A model generated the notes under the pieces. That model saw only the letters and a list, made by a program, of their open reading frames with translations. It did not search any database and had not been told where the DNA came from. This document shows positions 35,448 to 44,705 of a stretch of 64,000 nucleotides of DNA, piece by piece (position 1 is the stretch's first letter; every line of letters begins with the position of its first letter). The stretch is from Streptomyces griseiscabiei (lineage in GTDB: Bacteria; Actinomycetota; Actinomycetes; Streptomycetales; Streptomycetaceae). The stretch lies in contig NZ_JAGJBZ010000002.1 of NCBI RefSeq assembly GCF_020010925.1, positions 930,001-994,000 on the forward strand. The letters run 5' to 3'. A program made the translations under genes and the position numbers.

Positions 35448-35695
35448 TGTCCCGGGTCGTGTCCGCGCTGTCCCGTCGGCCGTGCGATGTCGTGTCCGCG
35501 CTGTCCCGTCGGCCGTGCGACGCCGTGTCCGCGCCGCCGCGCCCGTCGCGCGAGACCTGGCGCGAGGCGCCCCGGGCCCGCCCGCCGGGCTGGCCGCGGC
35601 TCCGTGCGCCCGGCCTCCGGCCCGTGACACCACCCCCGTTCCGCACACCGTCCCGCCCCCGGTCCAACGGCTTCGGTCGGCCCCGGGAGGACTGA
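35447..35695 (+). CDS. Possible small Arg/Pro-rich protein with an internal 11-residue repeat
   Basis: The ATG overlaps the preceding stop by one base (TGATG) and follows CGGGAGGA, a good ribosome-binding site. The 82-residue product begins with two exact copies of VVSALSRRPCD and is otherwise Arg/Pro-rich without family features. The end of the ORF repeats the upstream gene end (CGGGAGGACTGA...), suggesting local duplication. It may be non-functional, so confidence is low. Confidence 0.35.
   Translation: MSRVVSALSRRPCDVVSALSRRPCDAVSAPPRPSRETWREAPRARPPGWPRLRAPGLRPVTPPPFRTPSRPRSNGFGRPRED
35456..35521 (+). repeat. 33-bp tandem direct repeat (2 copies plus a partial third)
   Basis: Two adjacent 33-bp units (35456-35488 and 35489-35521) differ only in the last base. 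A third, decaying copy starts at 35522. The unit length is a multiple of three, so the reading frame is kept. Confidence 0.9.
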
Positions 35696-35792
35696 CGTCC
35701 GCCGGTGGGGCTCCGGGCCCCGCCCCCACACCGGCCTCCGGCCGTCACCCCGCACCCGAACCGCCCACCCCCGAGCACCCCCAAGGGGCGCA

Positions 35793-38700
35793 GTGAAACT
35801 CCTCATCACCACGGTCGCCGACGGCGACGCCACCGGCCGCCAGGACGTGCTGCTGAGCGCCTCCGGAAGCACCCCCGTCGAGGACGTCGCCGCCCAGCTG
35901 GCCCGGCTGCGCGCCGGTGACCCGGACGGGACCGGATCCGCGCCCGCCGCGTCGGGTCCGGCCCCGGCTTGCTTCCTGGGCGACGAGGCCCTCGCCCCGG
36001 GCACCCCGCTGGCCGCGACACGGCTGATGGACGGCAGCGTCATCGCCCTCGGCGCCCCGCAGCCATCCCCGGCCACCGCCTACGGCCCCGAACGCGACGC
36101 CATGCCGCAGCCGCACCGGGCGGACCACTCCCCGGTGGTCGAACTCCAGGTGGTGGGCGGCCCCGACGCCGGACGGGTCCACCGGCTCGGCCTCGGTACG
36201 CACGGCCTCGGCCCGCTCGCGGACGCCGCGGTCCCGCTGGACGGGCGGGGCATGCCGGGCGAGGGCGTGCGGGTGACCGTACGGCCGGACGGTTCGGCCG
36301 TGGTGGAGCTGCCCGAGGGCGGTCCGGCGCGGCTGTCCGTGCCGGAGCCGCCGGAGCACCGGGGCCGCCCCAACACCCCGCTGCTGCCGCTCGCGGAGCA
36401 GGACGAGGAGGACGAGGACCCCGGGGAGGCCGACGACGACAGCGCGGAACTCCCCGACGGCTGGGTGCTCTGGCCCGGCGGCGCGGAACTGTCCGTCGGC
36501 GACCATCTGCTGCGGCTGACCGAACCGACCGTCAGGGACGCCGCGGTGGTGCCGTCCGAGGGCGGGGGCGGCCTGGACTACAACCGCCCGCCGCGCATCC
36601 TGCCGCACCTCGCGCCCGAGCGGTTCCGGCTCCCCGGCCCGCCCGATCCGCCCGCCCGCCGCCCGATCCCGCTGCTCGTGGCCCTCGCCCCGATGGTCTT
36701 CGGCGTCAGCATGATGTTCTTCCTGAACTCGTACTTCTATCTGATCTTCATGTTCCTCTCGCCGGTCCTGATCGCCGCGAACTACGTCAGCGGACGACGC
36801 CAGGCCCGCAAGGACTACGAGGAGAAGTCCAGCGTCTACCGGCAGCGCCGGGCCTCGCTGGAGGAGGACGTACGGCAGAAGGTCGCCACCGAGCGACGGC
36901 TGCGCACCGAGAGCGCGCCCGACCCCGCCGTGGCCGGTCTCTGGGCGGTGGGCCCCGGCCGCAGGCTGTGGGAGCGGCGCCGGGGCGACCCGGACCACCT
37001 GTCCCTGCGGATCGGCACCGCCCCCCAGCCGTCCCTGCTCGGCATCGACGACACCGCCCGCGAGGACAACCACACCGCCGTCCACTGGACGATCCCGGAC
37101 GCCCCGGTCGGCGTCGACCTCGTCGAGAGCGGCGTCGTCGGTCTGGCCGGTGCGACCGCCCCGGTGCAGGCGCTGGCCCGCTGGATGACGGCCCAGGCCG
37201 CCGTCCTGCACACCCCGCGCGATCTGCGGATCGTCGTCCTCACCGACAAGGCCGCCGAGGACTCCTGGCACTGGACGCGCTGGCTGCCGCACTCCCGCGA
37301 AGGTCTGCCCGGCGTGCGCGGCGGCGCCGTCACCCTGATCGGCAACGACCCGGAGACGGTCGCCAACCGTGTGGCCGAACTGGTCTCCACGCTGCGCACC
37401 CGCCAGCGGGCCGCCGAGTCCACCATGAGCAAGGCGCTGCTGAGCGAACCGGACGTCCTGGTGGTGATGGACGGCGCCCGGCGGCTGCGCGACGTGCCCG
37501 GTGTGGTGTCGATCCTCAAGGAGGGCCCGGCCGTCCGGATCTTCCCGCTCTGCCTGGACCAGGAGGAACGCCTCCTGCCGGAGGAGTGCACGGCAGTCGT
37601 CCGCCACGAGAACCACCGGCTGACCCTGCGTCGCACCGGCCGCCCCGACATCGCCGACATCCGCCCCGACCTGGTCGAACCCGAGTGGTGCGAACGCGTG
37701 GCCCGGGGCATCGCCCCGATCCGCGACGTCACCCCGGACGCCTCCGAGGGCCTGCCCACCGAGGTCGGGCTCCTCGAACTCCTCGGCCTGCCCGAGCCGA
37801 GCGGTGAGCAGATCGCCGCCCGCTGGGAGCGGCGGCCCGCCTCCACCGGCGTCCTGCTGGGCGCCGGCTACGACGGCCCGATCGCCTTCGACCTGGTCAA
37901 GGACGGTCCGCACGGTCTGGTCGCCGGAACCACCGGCTCCGGCAAGTCCGAACTGCTGCAGACCTTCGTGGCCACCCTCGCCGCGGTCAACCGGCCCGAC
38001 GAACTCACCTTCGTCCTCGTCGACTACAAGGGCGGCAGCGCCTTCAAGGACTGCGTCGACCTCCCGCACACCCTCGGCATGGTCACCGACCTGGACAGCC
38101 ACCTCGTCCAGCGCGCGCTGACCTCGCTCTCCGCCGAGCTGACCCGCCGCGAGCACATCCTGGCCGACGCGGGCGCCAAGGACCTGCCCGAGTACCAGGG
38201 CACGCGCCGCCGCACCCCCGAACTGCCGCCCGTGCCCCGTCTGGTGATCGTCATCGACGAGTTCGCCACCCTGTACCGGGAGATCCCCGACTTCATCCCC
38301 GGCCTGGTGAGCATCGCCCAGCGCGGCCGTTCCCTCGGTATCCATCTGGTCCTCGCCACCCAGCGCCCGGCCGGTGTGGTCAGCTCCGACATCCGGGCCA
38401 ACACCAATCTGCGGATCGCGCTCCGGGTCACCGACAGCTCCGAGAGCATGGACGTGATCGACACCAAGGACGCCGTCAGCATCTCCCCGGCCACCCCCGG
38501 CCGCGCCCTCGCCCGCCTCGGCCACGGCACGGTCGTCCCCTTCCAGACCGCCTACGCGGGCACCCCGATGCCCGGCGTGAAGTCCGCCCCGGAGGCCCCG
38601 GAGCAGCGGGCCCCGGAGGAGTCCCGTATCTGGAGCACCGAACTCCACTGGCAGCGTCTCGGCCGCGCCGCCGGACTCCCGGGCACGGCGGAGGGGGAGC

Positions 38701-40418
38701 AGGGTGGCGACCCGGCGTCGGACACGGCGGGCGACGAGGTCCCGACCGACCTCAACGCCCTGGTCGCGGCGGTCTCCGAGGCGTCCGCGCTCGTCGGCTG
38801 CGCCCCGCAGCCCAGCCCCTGGCTCCCGGCCCTCGGCCAGCACCTCCTGATCGACGACCTGCCCCAGCCCGACGGGACCGGCGGCGCCCGCCTCGCCCCC
38901 GTCTCCTGGGGCCTGTCGGACCTGCCCGAGGCCCAGGCCCAGCTGCCCGTCCGCCTCGACCTCGCCGAGTTCGGACACCTGTACGTCATCGGCATCCCGC
39001 GCTCCGGCCGCTCCCAGGTGCTGCGCACCATGGCCGGCGCCCTCGCCCGCGGCCACTCCAGTGCCGACGTCCACCTCTACGGCATCGACTTCGCGGGCGG
39101 CGCCCTCACGGCGCTCGGCGTGCTGCCGCACTGCGGCGCGGTCGTGCCCCGGGGCGACATCGAGCGACTCGAACGACTGTTCGCAAGGCTCGACGGTGAA
39201 CTGGAACGCCGCCAGGAACTCCTCACCGACCGGCACGCGGGCAACCTCACCGAACTCCGCGAGACCGTCGGCGCCGGCTCCCGCCCGCCGCACATCATGC
39301 TGTTCATCGACGGCTGGGACGCGCTGATCGAGGCCGTCGCCGACCACAACGGCGGCCGCCTGGTGGAACAGCTCAACCGCTTCCTGCGCGAGGGAGCCGC
39401 CGCCGGACTGCATGTCGTCGCCACCTCCGAACGCGCCCTGCTGTCCGGCCGTGCCACCGCCCTCAACGACAACAAGCTGCTGCTGCGCCTGAACGACCGG
39501 ACCGACTACCACGCCGTCGGCAAGCGGGCCCGTGACATCCCCGACCTGATCCTCCCGGGCCGGGGCTTCACCTCCGACGGCGGCACCGAGATCCAGGTCG
39601 CCCTGCTCGCCCCCGGCGCCACCGGCCAGGAACAGGCCGAGGCGCTGCGCGCGATCGGCGCCGAGGCCGACCGCCGCGACGCCGGACTCCCCGCCGACCG
39701 CAGGCCCGTCCGCATCGGCACCCTGCCGGTGAAGGTCACGTTCACGGACGCGTACGAGAAGGTGGGGGAGGAGTTCCGGCGGCCGATGTGGGGTCTGCTG
39801 GGCCTCGGCGGCGACGACGTCTCCCCGGTCGGCGTGGACTTCGCGGAGACCTCGCCCACCTTCTCGGTCGTCGGCCCGCCCGGCTCCGGCCGCAGCACCA
39901 CCCTGGCCGCCCTCGCCGTCTCGCTGCTCGCCTCCGGCACCCGGCTGGTGATCCTCGCCCCACGCGAGTCCCCGCTGCGCACCCTCGGCGACCACCCCGG
40001 CGTACGGCTGATCACCGCGACCGAACCCACGGTCGAGGAGTTCACCGAGGCCCTGGAAGCCGGGGACGGGCCCCGGGTCGTCATGGTGGACGACGCCGAC
40101 CTGTTCGTCCTGCCGGACATCGACCAGAACCTGCGCTCCCTGGCCCAGTCCGGCCGGGACCACGGCATCGGCGTCGTCATCGCCGCCACCGCCGAGACCA
40201 TGACGGGCGCCATGGGCTGGCTCAGCGCCCTGAAACGGCACCGCAAGGGCGTCCTCCTCGGCCCGCAGAGCATCCTGGAGGGCGACACCATCGGCGCCCG
40301 CCTCGCCCACGCCCACCTCCGCGGCCGTAAACCCGGCCGGGGCCTCACCGTCGACCCGCGCACCGGCGAACTGATCAACGTCCAGATCCCGGAGACCGTG
40401 CTCGACACGGACCACTGA
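35793..40418 (+). CDS. EccC/EssC-like FtsK-SpoIIIE motor ATPase of a type VII-like secretion system
   Basis: The protein is 1541 residues. The N-terminal ~270 residues are beta-rich (ELQVVGGPDAGRVHRLGLGTHGLG; VLWPGGAELSVGDHLLRL) and resemble the forkhead-associated domains of EssC. Two membrane segments lie near 290-335 (PIPLLVALAPMVFGVSMMFF; YLIFMFLSPVLIAANYV). Three FtsK/SpoIIIE ATPase domains follow: D1 with canonical Walker A GTTGSGKS (712-719) and Walker B VIVIDEFATL; D2 GIPRSGRS (1067-1074) and D3 GPPGSGRS (1361-1368), both with Arg in place of the P-loop Lys. It probably drives export of the neighbouring WXG-like proteins. The GTG start follows AAGGGG. A terminator follows the stop. 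Confidence 0.92.
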   Translation: MKLLITTVADGDATGRQDVLLSASGSTPVEDVAAQLARLRAGDPDGTGSAPAASGPAPACFLGDEALAPGTPLAATRLMDGSVIALGAPQPSPATAYGPERDAMPQPHRADHSPVVELQVVGGPDAGRVHRLGLGTHGLGPLADAAVPLDGRGMPGEGVRVTVRPDGSAVVELPEGGPARLSVPEPPEHRGRPNTPLLPLAEQDEEDEDPGEADDDSAELPDGWVLWPGGAELSVGDHLLRLTEPTVRDAAVVPSEGGGGLDYNRPPRILPHLAPERFRLPGPPDPPARRPIPLLVALAPMVFGVSMMFFLNSYFYLIFMFLSPVLIAANYVSGRRQARKDYEEKSSVYRQRRASLEEDVRQKVATERRLRTESAPDPAVAGLWAVGPGRRLWERRRGDPDHLSLRIGTAPQPSLLGIDDTAREDNHTAVHWTIPDAPVGVDLVESGVVGLAGATAPVQALARWMTAQAAVLHTPRDLRIVVLTDKAAEDSWHWTRWLPHSREGLPGVRGGAVTLIGNDPETVANRVAELVSTLRTRQRAAESTMSKALLSEPDVLVVMDGARRLRDVPGVVSILKEGPAVRIFPLCLDQEERLLPEECTAVVRHENHRLTLRRTGRPDIADIRPDLVEPEWCERVARGIAPIRDVTPDASEGLPTEVGLLELLGLPEPSGEQIAARWERRPASTGVLLGAGYDGPIAFDLVKDGPHGLVAGTTGSGKSELLQTFVATLAAVNRPDELTFVLVDYKGGSAFKDCVDLPHTLGMVTDLDSHLVQRALTSLSAELTRREHILADAGAKDLPEYQGTRRRTPELPPVPRLVIVIDEFATLYREIPDFIPGLVSIAQRGRSLGIHLVLATQRPAGVVSSDIRANTNLRIALRVTDSSESMDVIDTKDAVSISPATPGRALARLGHGTVVPFQTAYAGTPMPGVKSAPEAPEQRAPEESRIWSTELHWQRLGRAAGLPGTAEGEQGGDPASDTAGDEVPTDLNALVAAVSEASALVGCAPQPSPWLPALGQHLLIDDLPQPDGTGGARLAPVSWGLSDLPEAQAQLPVRLDLAEFGHLYVIGIPRSGRSQVLRTMAGALARGHSSADVHLYGIDFAGGALTALGVLPHCGAVVPRGDIERLERLFARLDGELERRQELLTDRHAGNLTELRETVGAGSRPPHIMLFIDGWDALIEAVADHNGGRLVEQLNRFLREGAAAGLHVVATSERALLSGRATALNDNKLLLRLNDRTDYHAVGKRARDIPDLILPGRGFTSDGGTEIQVALLAPGATGQEQAEALRAIGAEADRRDAGLPADRRPVRIGTLPVKVTFTDAYEKVGEEFRRPMWGLLGLGGDDVSPVGVDFAETSPTFSVVGPPGSGRSTTLAALAVSLLASGTRLVILAPRESPLRTLGDHPGVRLITATEPTVEEFTEALEAGDGPRVVMVDDADLFVLPDIDQNLRSLAQSGRDHGIGVVIAATAETMTGAMGWLSALKRHRKGVLLGPQSILEGDTIGARLAHAHLRGRKPGRGLTVDPRTGELINVQIPETVLDTDH

Positions 40419-40425
40419 GACCGCG

Positions 40426-40455
40426 GCGCCCGGGGGACGAGGGCTCCCCGGGCGC
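40426..40455 (+). terminator. Terminator after the EccC/EssC-like gene
   Basis: A perfect 10-bp inverted repeat (GCGCCCGGGG / CCCCGGGCGC) with a 10-nt loop begins 8 bp after the stop and ends just before miaB, marking the right end of the secretion-type locus. Confidence 0.8.
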
Positions 40456-40472
40456 TGCCTTAGGCTTACGGA

Positions 40473-41993
40473 GTGACCAACAGCAGCGACCGGAGTCAGG
40501 CAGTGGACGTCAAGACATACGAAGTGCGTACGTATGGATGCCAGATGAACGTCCATGACTCCGAACGCCTGTCCGGCCTCCTGGAGGACGCCGGCTACGT
40601 CCGCGCCCCCAAGGACGCGGGCGAGGGCAACGCCGACGTCGTGGTCTTCAACACCTGCGCCGTACGGGAGAACGCCGACAACCGCCTCTACGGCAACCTC
40701 GGCCGCCTCGCCCCCATGAAGACCGCCCGCCCCGGTATGCAGATCGCCGTCGGCGGCTGCCTCGCCCAGAAGGACCGGGACACCATCGTCAAGAAGGCGC
40801 CCTGGGTCGACGTCGTCTTCGGCACGCACAACATCGGCAAGCTGCCCGTCCTGCTGGAGCGCGCCCGGATCCAGGACGAGGCCCAGGTCGAGATCGCCGA
40901 GTCCCTGGAGGCCTTCCCCTCCACCCTGCCGACCCGCCGCGAGAGCGCCTACGCCGCCTGGGTCTCGATCTCCGTCGGCTGCAACAACACCTGTACGTTC
41001 TGCATCGTCCCGGCCCTGCGCGGCAAGGAGAAGGACCGCCGGACCGGCGACATCCTCGCCGAGATCGAGGCCCTGGTCGGCGAGGGCGTCTCCGAGATCA
41101 CCCTGCTCGGCCAGAACGTCAACGCGTACGGCTCCGACATCGGCGACCGCGAGGCGTTCAGCAAGCTGCTGCGGGCCTGCGGGAAGATCGAGGGCCTGGA
41201 GCGTGTCCGCTTCACCTCGCCCCACCCCCGCGACTTCACCGACGACGTGATCGCCGCCATGGCCGAGACCCCGAACGTGATGCCGCAGCTGCACATGCCG
41301 ATGCAGTCCGGCTCGGACACGGTCCTCAAGGCCATGCGCCGCTCCTACCGCCAGGAGCGCTACCTCGGGATCATCGAGAAGGTCCGCGCCGCGATGCCGG
41401 ACGCCGCGATCTCGACCGACATCATCGTGGGCTTCCCCGGCGAGACCGAGGAGGACTTCGAGCAGACCATGCACGCGGTCCGCGAGGCCCGCTTCACCAA
41501 CGCCTTCACCTTCCAGTACTCCAAGCGCCCCGGCACACCCGCCGCGACCATGGAGGGCCAGATCCCCAAGGCGGTCGTGCAGGCCCGCTACGAGCGGCTC
41601 GTCGCCCTCCAGGAGGAGATCTCCTGGGAGGAGAACAAGAAGCAGGTCGGCCGCACGCTGGAGCTGATGGTCGCCGAGGGCGAGGGCCGCAAGGACGGCG
41701 CCACCCACCGGCTCTCCGGCCGCGCCCCCGACAACCGCCTCGTCCACTTCGACAAGCCGGACCAGGAGGTCCGCCCCGGCGATGTCGTGACCGTCGAGGT
41801 CACCTACGCCGCCCCGCACCACCTCCTCGCCGAGGGCGCCGTCCTCGGCGTACGGCGGACCCGGGCGGGCGACGCCTGGGAGAAGCGGAACGCCCTTCCG
41901 GCGGAGAAGCCGGGTGTGCTGCTCGGGCTGCCGAAGATCGGCGTCCCCGAGCCGCTGCCGGCCGCCACCGGTGGGTGTGGGGTTCCTCAGTAG
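40473..41993 (+). CDS. miaB: tRNA-2-methylthio-N6-dimethylallyladenosine synthase MiaB
   Basis: This is a 506-residue radical-SAM methylthiotransferase that adds a methylthio group to i6A37 of tRNAs, the product of MiaA encoded 3 kb downstream. The N-terminal UPF0004 domain has cluster cysteines in [23 protein letters not shown] and VGGCLAQ. The radical-SAM motif is [13 protein letters not shown]. The C-terminal TRAM domain covers roughly [14 protein letters not shown] ... [23 protein letters not shown]. The GTG at 40473 gives a normal start; a second GTG ten codons later is possible. Confidence 0.96.
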   Translation: MTNSSDRSQAVDVKTYEVRTYGCQMNVHDSERLSGLLEDAGYVRAPKDAGEGNADVVVFNTCAVRENADNRLYGNLGRLAPMKTARPGMQIAVGGCLAQKDRDTIVKKAPWVDVVFGTHNIGKLPVLLERARIQDEAQVEIAESLEAFPSTLPTRRESAYAAWVSISVGCNNTCTFCIVPALRGKEKDRRTGDILAEIEALVGEGVSEITLLGQNVNAYGSDIGDREAFSKLLRACGKIEGLERVRFTSPHPRDFTDDVIAAMAETPNVMPQLHMPMQSGSDTVLKAMRRSYRQERYLGIIEKVRAAMPDAAISTDIIVGFPGETEEDFEQTMHAVREARFTNAFTFQYSKRPGTPAATMEGQIPKAVVQARYERLVALQEEISWEENKKQVGRTLELMVAEGEGRKDGATHRLSGRAPDNRLVHFDKPDQEVRPGDVVTVEVTYAAPHHLLAEGAVLGVRRTRAGDAWEKRNALPAEKPGVLLGLPKIGVPEPLPAATGGCGVPQ

Positions 41994-42042
41994 CTCTCGG
42001 CAGTGGGTTCGGCTCGGTTCGTTCCGTTGTCCGCGGGCTGCC

Positions 42043-42090
42043 GGTGCGTGGGGGTTGTTCGCGCAGTTCCCCGCGCCCCTGCAGGGCGCG
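42043..42090 (+). repeat. Streptomyces-type interspersed intergenic element, probable miaB terminator
   Basis: The stretch GTTGTTCGCGCAGTTCCC, continuing CGCGCCCCTGCAGGGCGCG, matches from memory a short intergenic sequence found many times in Streptomyces genomes. It ends in the stem CGCGCCC-ctgca-GGGCGCG, so it can terminate miaB. Confidence 0.6.
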
Positions 42091-42129
42091 GGTGTCACCC
42101 CCGGGCCTGCGGAAGTTACCCTGCGCAGC

Positions 42130-42831
42130 ATGCTTGTCGCCGCCGCCGTCTGCCCCTGTCCGCCGCTGCTCGTGCCCGAGGTCGCCGAGGGCGCCGCGCC
42201 CGAGCTGGACGCGGTGCGGGACGCGTGCGCGGACGTGCTCGGGGTGCTCGCCGCCGCCCGGCCCGACCGGCTGGTGGTCGTCGGTCCCGCCGCGCGGGAC
42301 GAGTCGTATCCGGAAGGCGCGCGGGGCTCGTTCCGGGGCTTCGGCGTGGACCTCGACGTCCGCCTCGGGGACGGCGACGGTACGGCCGCCCCGTTGCCCG
42401 CCTCCCTCGCCGTCGCCGCCTGGCTGCTCGACCGCACGCGCTGGGCCGACGCCCCCATGGAGGGGCTCGGCGTGGCGGAACCCATCACCGTCGAGCGGTG
42501 TGTCCGAGTCGGAAGGGACATCGCCGGGTCGGCCGAGCGGGTGGCCCTGCTGGTGATGGGCGACGCCAGCGCGTGCCGCACGCTCAAGGCACCGGGGTAT
42601 CTGGACGACCGCGCGGCCGGCTTCGACGCGCAGGTGGCGCGGGCGCTCGCCGCCGCCGATGCCGAGGCTCTCAAGGCGCTGGACGCCGGGCTCGCCCGGG
42701 AGGTGCAGGCCTCCGGCCGCGCCCCCTGGCAGATCCTGGCGGGCGCCGCCGAGGACGCCGGGCTCTTTGGGACCCTGCTGTACGACGACGCGCCGTACGG
42801 CGTGGGCTATCTGGTGGCCGCCTGGTCGTAG
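42130..42831 (+). CDS. Class III extradiol dioxygenase-like protein
   Basis: This 233-residue protein begins MLVAAAVCPCPPLLVPEVAEG. The start and overall pattern match actinobacterial proteins annotated as class III extradiol ring-cleavage dioxygenase-like, conserved between miaB and miaA. Characteristic segments are RPDRLVVVGPAARD, RVALLVMGDASACRTLKAPGYLD and PYGVGYLVAAWS at the C-terminus. The usual His-His-Glu iron site is not clearly preserved, because the start lacks the typical His residues (PCPP). Enzymatic activity is therefore doubtful. It converges on the small antitoxin-like gene. Confidence 0.8.
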   Translation: MLVAAAVCPCPPLLVPEVAEGAAPELDAVRDACADVLGVLAAARPDRLVVVGPAARDESYPEGARGSFRGFGVDLDVRLGDGDGTAAPLPASLAVAAWLLDRTRWADAPMEGLGVAEPITVERCVRVGRDIAGSAERVALLVMGDASACRTLKAPGYLDDRAAGFDAQVARALAAADAEALKALDAGLAREVQASGRAPWQILAGAAEDAGLFGTLLYDDAPYGVGYLVAAWS

Positions 42832-42866
42832 CCGCCGCGGCTTGGGAACGCCGGGGCGGACACGGC

Positions 42867-42900
42867 GGACGGCCGGGAGCACGAGGCTCCGCGGCCGTCC
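42867..42900. terminator. Bidirectional terminator between convergent genes
   Basis: The inverted repeat GGACGGCCG-g-GAGC / GCTCC-g-CGGCCGTCC has one mismatch and lies in the 85-bp gap between convergent stop codons. Confidence 0.7.
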
Positions 42901-42916
42901 GACGATGTGCTGGTGC

Positions 42917-43165
42917 TCAGGAAGCCGGAGGCGGAGGTGTGCGACCGCCGTCGTCGTCCTGGTGCGCGAGGCGGCCCATGGCGTCCTTCGCCTTGCCCGT
43001 ACCCGACTGGATCCTGTCGCTGTACTTGCCCTTGGTCCTCCGGTCGACCGTGTGCGCGGCCTTGTCGAGACCGTGCTGGATCTTGTCCTCGTGCTTCTGC
43101 GCGAGGTGCGAGACCTTGTCCTTGGCCGGGGAGAGTTTGGATTTCAAATTATCCAGCAGACCCAT
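42917..43165 (-). CDS. MT0933-like small antitoxin-family protein
   Basis: This 82-residue protein (MGLLDNLKSKLSPAKDKVSHLAQKH...) has the Lys/Asp-rich amphipathic helical pattern of the MT0933/Rv0909 antitoxin family (PF14013, from memory): KHEDKIQHGLDKAAHTVDRRTKGKYSDRIQSGTGKAKDAM. No toxin gene is adjacent, so a toxin-antitoxin role is doubtful. It lies 24 bp downstream of the acidic-protein gene on the same strand. GGGAAGGTGAACC precedes the ATG as the ribosome-binding site. Confidence 0.75.
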   Translation of the reverse strand: MGLLDNLKSKLSPAKDKVSHLAQKHEDKIQHGLDKAAHTVDRRTKGKYSDRIQSGTGKAKDAMGRLAHQDDDGGRTPPPPAS

Positions 43166-43189
43166 GGTTCACCTTCCCGCGCGGGTCAG

Positions 43190-43477
43190 TCACTTGCGGG
43201 CGCTCTCGCCGGCCTCGGTGTCGGCCGCCTGCTCGGCGGTCTGCTGCTTGGGGATCTCCACGTCGTCCGCCGCGTCGACGGCCTCCGCCACGGCCTCGGC
43301 CGTCTCCTCCGCCGCCTCGGCCCCGTTCTCGGCCTCCGCTTCGGGCTGTGCGGGCTCCGTGGATCCCTTCGCCTCGTCCGACTTCTCCGCCTCCGTCCGG
43401 GCGGCCGGTTCGGACGCCGTCACGGCGGCCTCCTCCGCTGCCTTCGCCTTACGACGGAACAGTGAGAAAACGCCCAT
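43190..43477 (-). CDS. Short acidic Ala/Glu-rich protein of unknown function
   Basis: The protein is 95 residues with a basic N-terminus (MGVFSLFRRKAKAAEEA) followed by a disordered Ala/Glu/Thr-rich acidic region (EAEAENGAEAAEETAEAVAEAVDAADD). I recognise no domain. The ATG at 43477 is preferred over the longer frame because TTGAGGTTGAT gives a ribosome-binding site 5-8 nt upstream. It forms a two-gene leftward unit with the MT0933-like gene and diverges from miaA. Confidence 0.7.
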   Translation of the reverse strand: MGVFSLFRRKAKAAEEAAVTASEPAARTEAEKSDEAKGSTEPAQPEAEAENGAEAAEETAEAVAEAVDAADDVEIPKQQTAEQAADTEAGESARK

Positions 43478-43658
43478 ATCAACCTCAATGCTAATCATGC
43501 GGGCTAATTCCCGCGCTCTCCCGGAGCGTCCCATTGCGTCATCCGGGCCGCCGGCACTCGAAACCGGCGCTTCGAACTCGCAACACGCAACGACCCCGGC
43601 TGCCCCGCGTCACGTAGCTCGTTCGAGAAGAGGCCCCGACATTTGCGAGACTGGGTCG

Positions 43659-44597
43659 GTGAGTAGCGCAGTTCCCCCTCCACGAGTCATCGCCGTCGTC
43701 GGACCGACCGCGGCCGGAAAGTCCGATCTGGGCGTCTTCCTCGCCCAGCGTCTAGGCGGCGAGGTCGTCAACGCCGACTCCATGCAGCTCTACCGGGGGA
43801 TGGACATCGGCACCGCCAAGCTGACCCCCGGGGAGCGCGCCGGGGTCCCGCACCACCTCCTGGACATCTGGGACGTCACGGCCGCCGCCAGCGTCGCCGA
43901 GTACCAGCGGCTCGCCCGCGCCCGGATCGACGCCCTGCTCGCCGACGGCCGCTGGCCGATCCTGGTGGGCGGCTCCGGGCTGTACGTCCGGGGGGCCGTC
44001 GACAACCTGGAGTTCCCCGGCACCGACCCCGAGGTCCGCGCCCGGCTGGAGGAGGAGCTGACCCTGCGCGGCTCCGGCGCGCTGCACGCCCGGCTCGCCG
44101 CCGCCGACCCCGAGGCCGCCCACGCGATCCTGCCGAGCAACGGTCGGCGGATCGTCCGCGCCCTCGAAGTGATCGAGATCACCGGACGGCCGTTCACGGC
44201 GAACCTCCCGGGGCATGACTCGGTCTACGACACCGTCCAGATCGGTGTCGACGTGGCGCGCCCCGAACTCGACGAGCGCATCGCCCGCCGCGTAGACCGC
44301 ATGTGGGAGGCCGGTCTGGTCGACGAAGTGAGTGCACTGGAGGCGCAGGGATTGCGCGAGGGGCGTACGGCGTCGCGTGCGCTCGGCTACCAGCAGGTCC
44401 TCGCGGCGCTCGCCGGGCAGTGCACCATGGACGAGGCGCGAGCGGAGACCGTGCGCGCCACCAAGCGCTTCGCGCGCCGCCAGGATTCCTGGTTCAGACG
44501 CGACCCGCGGGTGCATTGGCTCAAGGGGGGTCTCGCCGACCTGACGGAACTCCCGCAGCTCGCACTGGCGTTGGTCGAACGACCGGTCACAGCCTGA
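43659..44597 (+). CDS. miaA: tRNA dimethylallyltransferase MiaA
   Basis: This 312-residue enzyme transfers dimethylallyl from DMAPP to A37 of tRNAs; MiaB then methylthiolates the product. The P-loop is VVGPTAAGKSDLGVFLAQRLGGEVVNADSMQLYRGMDIGTAK. Downstream motifs are GVPHHLLDIWDVTAAASVAEYQ, PILVGGSGLYVRGAVDNLEFPGTD, SNGRRIVRALEVIEITGRPF and ASRALGYQQVL. The GTG at 43659 is the conventional start. Confidence 0.96.
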   Translation: MSSAVPPPRVIAVVGPTAAGKSDLGVFLAQRLGGEVVNADSMQLYRGMDIGTAKLTPGERAGVPHHLLDIWDVTAAASVAEYQRLARARIDALLADGRWPILVGGSGLYVRGAVDNLEFPGTDPEVRARLEEELTLRGSGALHARLAAADPEAAHAILPSNGRRIVRALEVIEITGRPFTANLPGHDSVYDTVQIGVDVARPELDERIARRVDRMWEAGLVDEVSALEAQGLREGRTASRALGYQQVLAALAGQCTMDEARAETVRATKRFARRQDSWFRRDPRVHWLKGGLADLTELPQLALALVERPVTA

Positions 44598-44705
44598 TCA
44601 CGTCATGGCATCGGGTCGCCCCGGCGGTCATCCCGGCCTCCGGGGGCGTGCCATCATCGAGCTTCGATCGACCAAGTGGAGTCCGAGTTGGGAGGGCGCG
44701 TGGCG

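Noticed and set aside
15926..40418. The secretion-type locus as a prophage or integrative element
   Set aside because: No integrase, transposase, tRNA target or flanking direct repeat was seen; insertion by other means remains possible.
35745..42674. A 2300-codon minus-strand open frame across the EccC-like gene and miaB
   Set aside because: It runs antisense through two clearly recognisable genes and has no protein-like composition; a GC-bias shadow.
42917..43477. The MT0933-like gene and its neighbour as a toxin-antitoxin pair
   Set aside because: The neighbour is a short acidic disordered protein with no toxin fold or catalytic motif.
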